Assembly: GCA_039881045.1 (NCBI GenBank)
Contig: JAYWVB010000083.1
Coordinates: 1 to 64,000 of the forward strand
DNA: 64,000 nt
DNA from: Chaetomium olivaceum
Lineage: Eukaryota > Ascomycota > Sordariomycetes > Sordariales > Chaetomiaceae
Direction of reading: 5' to 3'
Positions 35,395 to 44,843 of this stretch are shown in pieces. Within the stretch, counting starts at the first letter, position 1. Each line of letters starts with the position of its first letter. The notes under the pieces are model-generated. The model made no database searches, had not been told where the DNA came from, and saw only the letters and a list, made by a program, of their open reading frames with translations. The position numbers were made by a program, and so were the translations under genes.

Positions 35395-37068
35395 AATGTC
35401 AAAGTTTTCCAGCGATCCGGTGCTAGATCGCTCGTCGTCGGCTTCAAAAGATGATGAGTGCGACAGGAAGGAGCGCTTTGACAGCTGCGAGAACCGAGAG
35501 AAGAGGCGTGGAGCGGGTGGCGGGCGCCCAGCCTCAGGGTCGTTCCGGGCGCCATAGCGCTAACCAGCCGTTGCCTTGTCCGCCGGCAGGCAGGCAGCAC
35601 CTACCACCGCCTAATTCAGCACAACCAAACAGATCAGCCGATTGCTGCACGACGTCACCGCCTCGAACAAGTTCAGTTCGGGAGCTTTCCCACCCCTGAA
35701 AGCAGGAACTCGAGATGGAATCCAAGGCAGCGGAGAACCGTCTCTTTAGTTGCTCGCAGTCCTTCGGTCTTTGAACAACCAAGGGGTTCGAGTTTCGACG
35801 ATTGCCGGGTTCCACCGAAGATCTTCACAAACCGAGTGCAAGAAAGGCCAACACGGATATTTGAAAGCGCATCCGGGTCGAGGAGGGTTTTATCGCCGTT
35901 GCGAAGTGAAGTTGACGCGGTATCATGGTCGAATCTTTCGGGGTTGTCGCAAGAAGCCAGGTGCCTTGGCCCCGACGTTGTCGCCAGGGCAGAGCCTGAG
36001 TTAAATATGTACATAGTCTCTATGTTTAGGACAGGCACCACCGTGTGTGCTTCGGCAACCCCCACCGCATGAACAAGGTTTGTTGGTGTGCAAATCCGGG
36101 GATCAAAGTGGGTGTGTTGATCACGGGCCGCTCTGGGATGCCGACCACACCCAGTTCCAGATCTCGAACCTGTGACCAGAATAACCCCTAAGGCCCTTTA
36201 AAGCTCCACCCCCTCCGTCTTATTGAAGCGCCAATCGCGGCATATAGGTTACCGATTTTTGCTCGGCCACCCTCCGTTCCGTTTCACAAGCTTCGAAAAC
36301 ACGAAACCACCCAGACCTCCTCTCATCCCCCCAATCCGCATCTCCACGATGGGTACGGGTACTCGGCGGCGGTGGCGATTTCACAAGCGCATGCCGGCCT
36401 GATCACACTGCCAATAACGGGCCCAGTTCCTGCGGGCAGCTGCGGGTTCCCTGCGGGCGTGCTGCGCAGCGCGCCGATTGCATGGCAACTAACCCGGAAC
36501 CAGATGGCTACGGGTGGGCTCGACGCCCAAACGGGCCCAGTGACCTTTCTCTTCTGGGGAGCTGTCGCCAACAGATCGCTGACCTGCGCTTCTTGGCGTC
36601 CATTCCTGCCAAGCGACAGGAATCAGAGCACGGCGAGCATCGGGTGAGGATGACGATGCTGCTCGGCGGCGCGTGGCGGTCTTACTGGGTGTCTCATAGA
36701 CCATCTTCAGCTCATTCTAGATCTTGCGATGATCAGAAGGCGGAATTCACAGCAGCCGTGCCAATGGTGCTGAAAGACAGGGTTCTCCAACCCATTTCGC
36801 CCATTCAGAGACGGCGGAGGTGCGAGCTCAGCCATGGAGATCATGACGCAGGGCAGGGATGGCGCCAAATGCCGGCTGCAACGACACGTTCCTAATATTT
36901 CCGAATGAGTGTGCCCATCCACTGTAACTCACTAAAAACTGATCGATCCATCGGTGGTATCAACGCAAAGAACAAGAACAAAGACAACAACGACCAAAAT
37001 CAACCGATTTCCCCCCCCCCCCAACAGCATTTCAGAGCACCACCAGCTCACCACCAGAACCACCACCC
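35395..37068. other. Intergenic with weak open frames
   Basis: ATG22 promoter and 3' region of the DUF3602 gene. A plus-strand frame at 36482-36895 (137 codons) and one at 36372-36647 are open but show no recognisable domain; not accepted as genes. A C-run of about ten bases lies near 37011-37021. Confidence 0.4.
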
Positions 37069-37764
37069 TTATTTCTTCCCAAACAGCCCCAAAACCTTCT
37101 TCTTCAACCTATCCGCCAGCCCAACCGGCGCCGCAGGTCCCTCCTCAGCCGCGACCGCCTTCTTATCCTCCGGAGCCTTCTTGGCGATGTGCTCGTTGCC
37201 AGCGCCGCCGCGGCCGGTGTGGTAGTCGCCGTTCTCGTGGCTCGGGCGGACGGCCGCCTCGGGAACAAGGTCCTGGTCCAGGCGCGTAACCTGCTTCTTG
37301 CCCGCGTCGCCGATGTTGGCGGCGCCTGTTTTGGGGTTTAAGGGAGGAAGGTTAGTGATGGTGTCCTTAAGAAGGGGAGGAGGGTTGGGGTTGCGCGGGG
37401 ATTGGGGTGGATGGGATGGGTGCTTATCGCAAGCTGGAGGCTTGGCGTGCATCCCGCCTGTGGGGGGTTGGATGAGACGATCGATCAGGTCCCCGTCGTC
37501 CCAAGATTGAACGCCCGAGTTTTTGGAGTTGATGAAATCTCGGGACGGTGCTCGGGAATGTTTGCATGTCTCTGTGTGGTTTCGCCTGGATGTAGGTTTT
37601 GGGAAAATGGGGGTATTCGTACCTCCGCGACCAGTGCTGAAAGCTCCATCTCCATGGCTACCTGGTTCGCCCACACGAACCACCTCTCCGTCAACGTACG
37701 GCGTGCTGTCGGGGTTGATGTTGCCCGCGCCACCGCGGCCGTGAGAGACTTCGGGAGCTGACAT
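37069..37764 (-). CDS. DUF3602 / Par32-type protein with GRGGAGN repeats
   Basis: Small hydrophilic protein built of the SHGRGGAGN-type motif: SHGRGGAGNI near the N-terminus, STGRGGAANIGD across the splice site, and HTGRGGAGNEH later; ends LADRLKKKVLGLFGKK. The family includes yeast Par32, a TOR-responsive regulator of ammonium transporters; the role here is inference. Start ATG at 37764 (MSAPEVSHGRGG). A 297-nt intron at 37326-37622 (GTACGA to ACAG) is in frame and has no stop, so an unspliced reading gives a false 231-residue protein. Splicing joins GRGG to AANIGDAGKK, restoring a motif copy, and gives 132 residues with no frame correction. Confidence 0.85.
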   Translation of the reverse strand: MSAPEVSHGRGGAGNINPDSTPYVDGEVVRVGEPGSHGDGAFSTGRGGTNTPIFPKPTSRRNHTETCKHSRAPSRDFINSKNSGVQSWDDGDLIDRLIQPPTGGMHAKPPACDKHPSHPPQSPRNPNPPPLLKDTITNLPPLNPKTGAANIGDAGKKQVTRLDQDLVPEAAVRPSHENGDYHTGRGGAGNEHIAKKAPEDKKAVAAEEGPAAPVGLADRLKKKVLGLFGKK

Positions 37765-38228
37765 TGTAGGTTTGTTGGCGCAAATTAGTGATGTTTTCGG
37801 TGCCAAAGCGACTGAATGGTTGCGCCGGGGGCGGTGGGACGAGGTCGTTTGACGTTTGAGAGACGGGGAGTCGAGGAGGCTGGAGGAGGGCGAAACCGGA
37901 GGTGAGACACGCCTTATAATGCGAGTCAGCCGCAATATCCAAGAGTCACGCAAGATTTCCCTGGTTTGAATCTGGCGGTTGGATTGGTAGACAAAGATGC
38001 CATGACAGCTCCTGGTAACGAACCTCGAAGGCGATAACGAAGGGAGATAACGATAAGGTAAGGCGAGTGCCAAGGCTTGTCAAGGGCTAGGCGAGGCATG
38101 TGGCTGCCAAGTCCATGGAGAAACGATATCCTACCATTACGTAACGTAACGAATCAGCGCAACTGGTCAAACACTGCCCTTCGAACTTCAAAGTCCAATC
38201 TTTTCAAATTCCATCTATGAATATAACA
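37765..38228. other. Intergenic, promoter of the DUF3602 gene
   Basis: Upstream region of the DUF3602 gene up to the LINE insertion. The frame upstream of the ATG remains open by chance. Nothing else recognised. Confidence 0.45.
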
Positions 38229-38241
38229 TGCCCACTCCATA
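38229..38241 (+). repeat. Target-site duplication, copy at LINE 3' end
   Basis: TGCCCACTCCATA, identical to 40416-40428. The bases on either side differ, so the match is exactly 13 bp. Confidence 0.9.
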
Positions 38242-40415
38242 TTATTATTCATACCCCGCTATGCCCTAAGGCGTGCCGGACCTTCAGCTATTTAATGTAC
38301 AGGAAAACCGCGCCCTCGCGGGCCGGATGAAAAACCCATACCGACAGTTAAGGAAAGTACATGTGCGTGAGCCTGCGTATACAAAGAGAGGAGGCCTCCT
38401 GGCCTCCGAGGGAGGTGCGTGCTAGGCCGCCCTAGCTTCTAGCTCAAGCCTCCTGGCCAAACTGAACATCATCAGCCTCCCTGAGTCCATTAGCCATTCC
38501 AGGACCCTCCCCGCGAGCCGTGCCGATGCAGGATCAATACCGTGTAGAACAGAGTAAAAGTCCCGTCGCGTTCGAATATCAGTTCTCTCCCATCTTCGAG
38601 TCAGCGGTGGGGCCAAACACCACACTACCAGGTGCTCGGCAGTCTCCCGTCCTTCGCCGCACTGGCAGGCGGGCGTTAGGATCTCTGGGACTCCTCGTGT
38701 AAACAGAAAGTCCCGTAGGCCTATTGCCCCCGTTCGGATCTGGACCAGCAGAGAACTCCTCGCCTTGGTGAGACCGTCGTGCCGTCTTAGCGTTTCATCT
38801 CGGAATAGCGTCTCTCGCTGATGGTCAAAGTCGTCCGCCGGTCTGGTGATTGCTCTACCGTCCCGCTCCTTTAGCCACCTCGCTCTCCAGGCGTCCTCTA
38901 CCACACTGTCCGTGTCTGCGGCTCCCCCCGTCCAGCGCGCGATCGTGCTCGCGGCTTTCTCCACTGCCGTGGGCTCCTGCAGTCCCACGGTTCGCGGCCG
39001 GCCCGTTGCCGCTCCTCGGGCGGAGCCTCTGCTGTATCTTGCGACAGGCAGTGAGAATGATCCCCCCTGCGGTCCTCTTGCCGCCCTGGCCGTCGTCCAG
39101 GTCGGTTCGCTGGAGTCTGGTTTCAAAGTCTGCAAGCCGTTTGTTGAAATACAGGTCTAACGGTGGCACCCACGTCTCCGTCTCGAGGTTGCGAATGGGA
39201 GTGGCTTTGAAGGCTCCCGCCACAATCCGCAAGCTTTTGTTCTGGACCTTCCCGAGGGCCCCGGTGATGCCTTTCCTTACCGGCTCTCCTTCCACGTCCG
39301 TGGGGATGTGGAACGACGATGCGCCATAGGCCAGCGCTGACCGGATGCACTTTGTGTACACTTCTCGCGCCTTGGCTAGCCCTGGTCCCCACGTTTTCGC
39401 CGCTATTCTCGACAGTGCGTAGCTCTGGGTCTTCATTTTCTTTTCCACCGCCGCAAGGTGGGCTTTCCAGTTGAGTTTCCGGTCCAGCCAGACTCCCAGG
39501 AACCTGGCAGACTCCGTCGGTCTGACGGGGCTGGTGCCCCCCCCTGGGTTGGTGAGGTTTAGCTCGTTTGTCCACTGCCGTCGTCCCTTGTTGAAATGGA
39601 TGAGTTCGCTCTTTTCCGGGGCAAACTTCATCCCCCGACTGTCGGCCCATCGTAGACACGTTTCCCACGCCGCCTCTAGTTGCCGGACGTTAGCCTCGGG
39701 GTTACGACCAAATACCATGAGGTTGGTGTCATCCGCAAACCCCGCTATAGCCAAGTGAGGGTGTTCGTCTTTTAGCTGCTTGTATAGTGAGGAAATGTAG
39801 AGGATGAAGAGGACAGGGGAAAGGGGTGAGCCTTGGGGGACCCCTGCCCGAACTGCCGTCGGTGCCGCTGCCTTGCCGTCAAAAAGGAGGGTGGCCTCGC
39901 GGCCCGTCAACCAGTCTTTCGTCCAGAGGACTAGCCACCTCGGGTAGCCCATTTCCCGCAGCGTTGCTAGCAATCGGGTGTGGTTGACCGTGTCAAAGGC
40001 TCCTGAAATGTCGAGTTGCAGTAGGGACGCCGCGCGGCCTTCTGTCTCCACGCCTCCTGGACCTGGGCTACTACTAGCCGGACAGCCAGCTCTGTGGAGC
40101 GATGTGCCCTGTTTCCCATCTGTTCGTCTGGTAACAGGCCGTTGGCTTCTGCCGCTTGAGTGACCTTTTTGGCGACCACTGACTCTATTACCTTCCCTAG
40201 GGTTGGCAGCAGCGCAATGGGCCTATATCCCCCCGGGTCTGATACACTGGCGGTGCTTTTCCCGGCTTCGGTAGTACTACGGTCCTTGCCCTTTTGAAGC
40301 GGTTGGGAAACCATCCCAGTTCCAGGCATCTCGTCACTAATACGGCGAGCACTTCAGCCAGTGATGTTCCACACGCCTTCAGTAGACCCATCGGCAGCAG
40401 GTCCTCCCCTGGCGC
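38242..40415 (-). mobile_element. 5'-truncated non-LTR retrotransposon (LINE)
   Basis: 2174-bp insertion bounded by perfect 13-bp direct repeats. Read on the minus strand, it begins inside the reverse-transcriptase region (5' truncation, usual for LINEs), carries the rest of ORF2, about 180 bases of 3' UTR after the stop at 38422, and ends in a short (AAT)n tail (TATGAATAATAAT) directly against the duplication. It sits between two genes without breaking either. The sequence stays GC-rich with long open frames and shows no excess of stop codons from C-to-T change. Confidence 0.92.
38422..40415 (-). pseudogene. Reverse transcriptase ORF2 fragment of the LINE
   Basis: Reverse-transcriptase motifs in order: RARTVVLPKPGK, YRPIALLPTLGKVIE, LLQLDISGAFDTVNHTRLL, GVPQGSPLSPVLFILYIS, and AIAGFADDTNLMV with the catalytic Asp pair, then KFAPEKSELIHF, FLGVWLDRKLNWKAH (thumb). 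The C-terminal end has a Cys/His knuckle, CQCGEGRETAEHLVVWC, and stops at 38422. The endonuclease part is missing because the element is truncated. Frame breaks occur near 40225 (G/C run), near 40040 and near 39035; whether these are real decay or base-calling error cannot be decided here. Closest in style to fungal Tad/I-clade elements; no RNase H domain seen. Confidence 0.88.
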
Positions 40416-40428
40416 TGCCCACTCCATA
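40416..40428 (+). repeat. Target-site duplication, copy at LINE 5' end
   Basis: TGCCCACTCCATA, identical to 38229-38241. The apparent Met-Glu-Trp start of the leftmost RT frame comes from this host sequence, not from the element. Confidence 0.9.
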
Positions 40429-41613
40429 CATACCTAACAAACACTGCCTATTATGCAGAGGGATGGCGTGCAGACCATCTAGTATGCAGTGATCTGATCG
40501 ATAGGCTGTAGCGCATGACTTGCAAATCCAGATGTTGATTTGACCGACTGATTGAATGAATTGGAAAAGGGCTAATGGGGGAAGACAGCACGAACATCGC
40601 CCAGAATCGACCTAAATGGAATTTCCAAAACATTGGCAGTTTGTATTGCAAGTTGCCACAAACAAAGCTCGTCCTCCATTCCCGCGCTGTTGATGTCTCC
40701 TTTGTGAAGAAATACACATATCGGGAAAGTTGGCTTAGGGGAGGGAAAGAAAAATTGGCAGAATTGTAAAGAACTGTGAAATCAAATGTGGCGATGTTTT
40801 CATCCCTTTCATTTTGATTGTCACTGACAAACCTACCTTAGGACTCATCATGTTACTGTCTTTATGTGTCTGCTGTGTAACCTCGGACAAGTCACCTGAA
40901 TGATTCAGATTCCGAGGTGATGGCAGTTGAAAGACGTGAAGAGTCCGATGTCGTAGAATGATTGAGTCTATTGTGCAGGGTTTGGTTTGTCTCTGTCTCT
41001 TTTCAACTCTGGTGTGGTCCAAGGCGAGTCCGAGGTTCACCAACTCACACCAACCATTCGAACCCATTTCCAACAATATGACCAGGTACATCAGGGCATC
41101 TCCTGTCAACAAATGGTCAACCAATCCGAGTGTACCACACGGAGCGTGCATAACACAGACGGTATGTGATCAACCCTGCTGTAAGGCAAACCGAGGCTGA
41201 GAGGATGCACTGCAGAACCGTCACTGCGTCAAATATCCTAGAAGTGGAAAACAAATGGAGACAACGATCGCCCTGTGGAGCTAGGTTGCTACATTATACT
41301 GGTCGTGACAGGCTTGTATTGATCCAACACTGGTCCGAAGGCAAGTTGAGCCCTATTTGAGAAGGTGTGATGTGATTCATGAGAGCCGAGGGCATGCTGT
41401 CGTCCACTCCGCAAGGGTAGGCCGAGTGCGAGCAGGACAAATATTTTCATGCCAAAAGGATGAAGGGATAGCTCTGAGCTGGCGGGCTATATATATGAGC
41501 TTCCTCCCCCCCCAGGACAACATTCTTCTCATTAGCCAACACATCCACTTCCACATCATCTCAACACTCCACAACAAACACATCAACCCCAACAACCCCA
41601 ACAAACCATCAAC
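40429..41613. other. Intergenic, promoter of the secreted-protein gene
   Basis: No coding region recognised before the TATA element near 41489. Confidence 0.45.
41488..41498 (+). promoter_or_regulatory. TATA element before the secreted-protein gene
   Basis: CTATATATATG about 120 bases upstream of the ATG at 41614. It is followed by a C-rich block and a long CA/CT-rich leader with ACATCAACCCCAACAACC-type repeats, the look of a strongly expressed fungal gene. Confidence 0.55.
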
Positions 41614-42012
41614 ATGCGCCGTCATCGCCCCTTCCGTCCTTACCCTCTCGTCCGGCGCTCAGGACTGGACTCAGAATGGTAACGGCGTTTGGGTTGCGAA
41701 CAACAACTGGTGGACCATCCGCAACAGTACGTGGCCTCATCTCGGGCAAGGAGTGGAACCAAGTGAATCTGGTTGAATCATGAAGCTAATTCATCGGCCG
41801 TGTAGCTCGCGTGCATGAGACATGCACCAGGATAAACAGCGACAAGACGATCCTGGTCAACGTACCCTGCGCGGACTGGACCGACGGTGCCGGTGGCCAG
41901 TTCCATGGGAGTAAGTATCTCCATCTACCGAGCCTCGCATGTTCATGTAGGCAGGTACTGACAGAATACTTCAGCATGCCGCTCGTCCGGCGAAACTATT
42001 TCTTGCTCTTAA
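41614..42012 (+). CDS. Small secreted Cys-containing protein (candidate)
   Basis: Three exons (to 41726, 41806-41910, 41975-42012) with introns 41727-41805 (GTACGT to TGTAG) and 41911-41974 (GTAAGT to TTCAG). The mature part reads AQDWTQNGNGVWVANNN..., RVHETCTRINSDKTI, VNVPCADWTDGAGGQFHG, TCRSSGETISCS and stop: four Cys, many Trp/Asn/Gly, about 70 residues. The ATG at 41614 lies just before a short Ala/Val/Leu segment that looks like a signal peptide, but is one base out of frame with the mature part, so a base is wrong near 41617-41630. I do not know the family. Plausible roles are secreted effector, antimicrobial or wall protein; none is shown by sequence. Confidence 0.6.
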
Positions 42013-42868
42013 ATGGAGAAACTGCCAATCGACGGAACCCAGCGCAGCTCCTAGATTCTGGGCAACCTACTAATGCAAACCAGCAAGCAAGCTCGAACTT
42101 GTGACAAAAATACAATGTCGTTGGCAGACTGGAATCATTTCCGAGGGGGGGGGTTATTTTGTCTTCAAGTCGGTCTTTGCTCAGATAACACTCCTATTGC
42201 TGGCCAGCAATTAATACACTTCCGATCCCAAGTACGGTTCAGAGTGAGGTCCTGTGTAACCTGATGATATGTTGCTTTGCTGCTGACAGACGAACACAAC
42301 AATGCCATGATAAATGACATAATCTTGATATCATAAGATACCCTCTGTTACCTTGAAATACTCATAGTATAGATACTTGTCAAAAAGGCCATATGTAGGC
42401 TCGTTGGGTGAATATTTATAGATGTGCAGCTATTGAAATAACGCGGACCGGTGTTAGTTGAGCCATAATCGTTGTTGAGCAACATGCCACGCGGAATCTG
42501 AGAGAAAAACCGGCTGGAGGAATATTAATACTAGTTATTAGTCCTAGTAGTTGTTGAAAATTTAACTCGCTGCTTAGGGTAAGAAAAAGGGGGTGGGCGG
42601 ACAGGTACACACCCTTTGACCAGCATAGTCACTTAGGACTACGACGGGAATGGGAGAGAGAAATGGTGTAATGAGGGAATCCTGGGCTAGGTGGCAAGAA
42701 GGGTAAACCAAAGCTCATCCTGCAGCCCGTGACAGTGTGGGATGCGGAACTTGTACATATACCAGCAGGGGCTAGGCGGCGGGTAAAAGTTGGGACTGAA
42801 GCAGACATCCTCAATACGACCTCGGGTTAGGATCATTGCTTTCAAAGTTAACTATCCTACCGGGACCA
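42013..42868. other. Intergenic
   Basis: Convergent 3' region, comparatively AT-rich between 42290 and 42560. No gene recognised. Confidence 0.5.
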
Positions 42869-44013
42869 TCACAGCTTAGAATCCCTCGCAGGGGTGAACT
42901 CGACCCTGTTCGTGCAAGTCCCGACGCCGTCGAGCTCGACCTCGACAACGTCGCCATCCTTCAACCACACCTGCGGGTTCCTGCCCATACCGACGCCTTG
43001 GGGACTGTAACGAGAGAATATGTCAGCCATCTTCACACTTACACCATAACAAACCAAAAGAGCAGGAAAAATACTCACGTCCCCGTAAAGATAACATCCC
43101 CCGGCATCAACGTCGTGCCCTGACTCAAGAACGCCACCGTCCTTGCCACGCCAAACACCATATCCCCGTCGTACTATCCTGCACCACCTGCCCATTCACC
43201 CGCGTACGGATCCCCAACCCCTGCGAATCCGCAATGCCCCCATCGCTTCCGGCACGCACGATCCCCGGCCCCACGGCGCCCACCCGTCAAACCCTTTCCC
43301 CAGCGACCACTGCCCGCCGCCCAGCTTGAGCTGCCAGTCGCGGTGCGAGACGTCGTTGCCGATGGCGTAGCCTAGCACGTGCTCGAGGGCGCGGGCCTCG
43401 GGCACGTCGGCGCACCGCTTGCCGATCACCACCACCATCTCGCACTCGTAGTCCAGCCCCGTGTGCTGCTGGGCAAGCGGGTGGATGGGGATGGGGTCGT
43501 GGGGGCCCGTGAGCGATGTGGCGGGTTTGTACTGAGGGATGCGTGTTAGTTGGTTGGTTGGTAGGTAGGTTTTGGGTTGGAGGGGGGGGGATGGGGGATG
43601 GGTTGCTCACGAAGATGACCGGGTATTGCGGGATGGGCATGTTGGACTGTTTCTGGTTAGCCTTTGTTTGATAGCACCTCGAAGCAGAGCTTAGCATACC
43701 TCCTTCGCGTGAGCGGTGTAGTTCAACCCCAGGCACCGCACCGTCCGGACATCTTCCGGGGCCAAGGGGGACAGGAGCGTCCGGATGTCGGCAACCTGGT
43801 CGGTAACATCGTGTTTGCCAAAGATGTCGCCGGTGATGATGCGGGCCTGGCGGGCCTTGCTGATGTCGCTGATGCCGCGAGGCAGGATAGATCTCCGTAG
43901 TAGGTGCGGCCGTCCCGGGCTAGGAAGCGGACGAGGCGCTGTTGACGGTGGTTAGACCATTGCGTACTTCTTTAATCTTGGTGATGGCTAGGACTTACAG
44001 TAAAAGTGGCCAT
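42869..44013 (-). CDS. Fumarylacetoacetase (FAH) family hydrolase
   Basis: FAH-fold enzyme cleaving C-C bonds or decarboxylating beta-keto acids (acylpyruvase/oxaloacetate decarboxylase group). Metal-binding residues are visible as the E-x-E pair in DYECEMVVVIGKRC and the Asp in YAIGNDVSHRDWQ. The N-terminus reads MATFT-RLVRFLARDGRTYYGD, then VRCLGLNYTAHAKE, SNMPIPQYPVIF, YKPATSLTGP; the end is GDVIFTGT-PQGVGMGR to FTPARDSKL. Five exons are likely, with introns near 43940-43998, 43648-43700, 43534-43611 and 43017-43081. Frame breaks: near 43893, near 43260 and at the C run 43164-43167 (one more G on the coding strand gives GDMVFGVARTVAFLS). Substrate cannot be told from sequence. Confidence 0.83.
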
Positions 44014-44544
44014 GGTTACTGGGTATGATATGTAAGGGGTGAAGTGTTCAAGTACAGAGTGAAGCTCACGATTCAGGAATATGAGAAGTCGTTGAGTTAA
44101 GACTGGTTGAGACTGAGTAAGCGGATGACGGATATATCTCGTTATTTACAGCGTGGTATTCGTGATTGCTCCCCCCTCCCCCCTGGCTTCAGTGGAGAAG
44201 CCATGAATAACTCCCGGCTTGGGAGCTTGAATAGAAACCCCAGAGTCCCCTTCCATTCGTGCAGCTACCGGAATACCACGAAACAGATAAGCTTTCGGGT
44301 TAATTATTCCACCAGCCACCAACTCTAGCGCTGTCCCTGCATTGCCGAGCTCGGCGCTCCGAGACGGGGGGTCCGGACAGTTCGGGGGTGGACCTCTTTC
44401 CGGGCCGGTCCACCCCCTGTTCGGCTCGGGTTATGACGTGCCGAGGCTTTGACGCGTGCAATTTTTGGTGTGTTTCTTGTTGCTGAATAAACTTTCCAAC
44501 AACCACCCTTTTTCACCGCACACATACCCTATTTCATCGCCACA
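44014..44544. other. Shared upstream region of two divergent genes
   Basis: About 530 bases between the FAH-type gene (minus) and SDHAF1 (plus). Probably holds both promoters; a CT/CA-rich leader precedes the SDHAF1 start. Confidence 0.5.
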
Positions 44545-44843
44545 ATGCGCCTGTCAGGACTTCAGAAAGAGGTGCTCTCCCTGTATCGGCAATGCGTTCG
44601 TGAATGCCGCAAAAAGCCGAGGCAAGCCGGAAGCACTTTCAGGTCTTTGCAAGGTCGGCATGCATGCATCCCTAACCCCTTGAATGGCATTGATTCTCAT
44701 CATAAAACTTAAAACAATAGGAATGAGTTCGAAAAGAATATGAAAATTGATAAGCGAGACTTTGCCGCGGTTGAGTTTTTATTGCGAAAGGCCGCCGGCA
44801 ACTCGATATTTACTCGTCTCCCGGAGTCAAGGACATCAAATAA
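44545..44843 (+). CDS. sdh6: Succinate dehydrogenase assembly factor 1, LYR protein
   Basis: Small mitochondrial matrix protein that helps insert Fe-S clusters into the succinate dehydrogenase B subunit. Begins MRLSGLQKEVLSLYRQCVRE, with the LYR tripeptide at residues 13-15 and later the conserved Phe of the LYR fold (FRNEFEKN). One intron at 44643-44720 (GTCTTT to CAATAG). After KIDKRDFAAVEFLLRK one base is missing in GG at 44790-44791; with three G the frame continues GRRQLDIYSSPGVKDIK and stops at 44843, the normal family end. Full length would be about 73 residues. Confidence 0.88.

Noticed and set aside
36482..36895. 137-codon plus-strand frame upstream of the DUF3602 3' end
   Set aside because: Begins with a plausible ATG but has no recognisable domain and overlaps another open frame; too weak to call.
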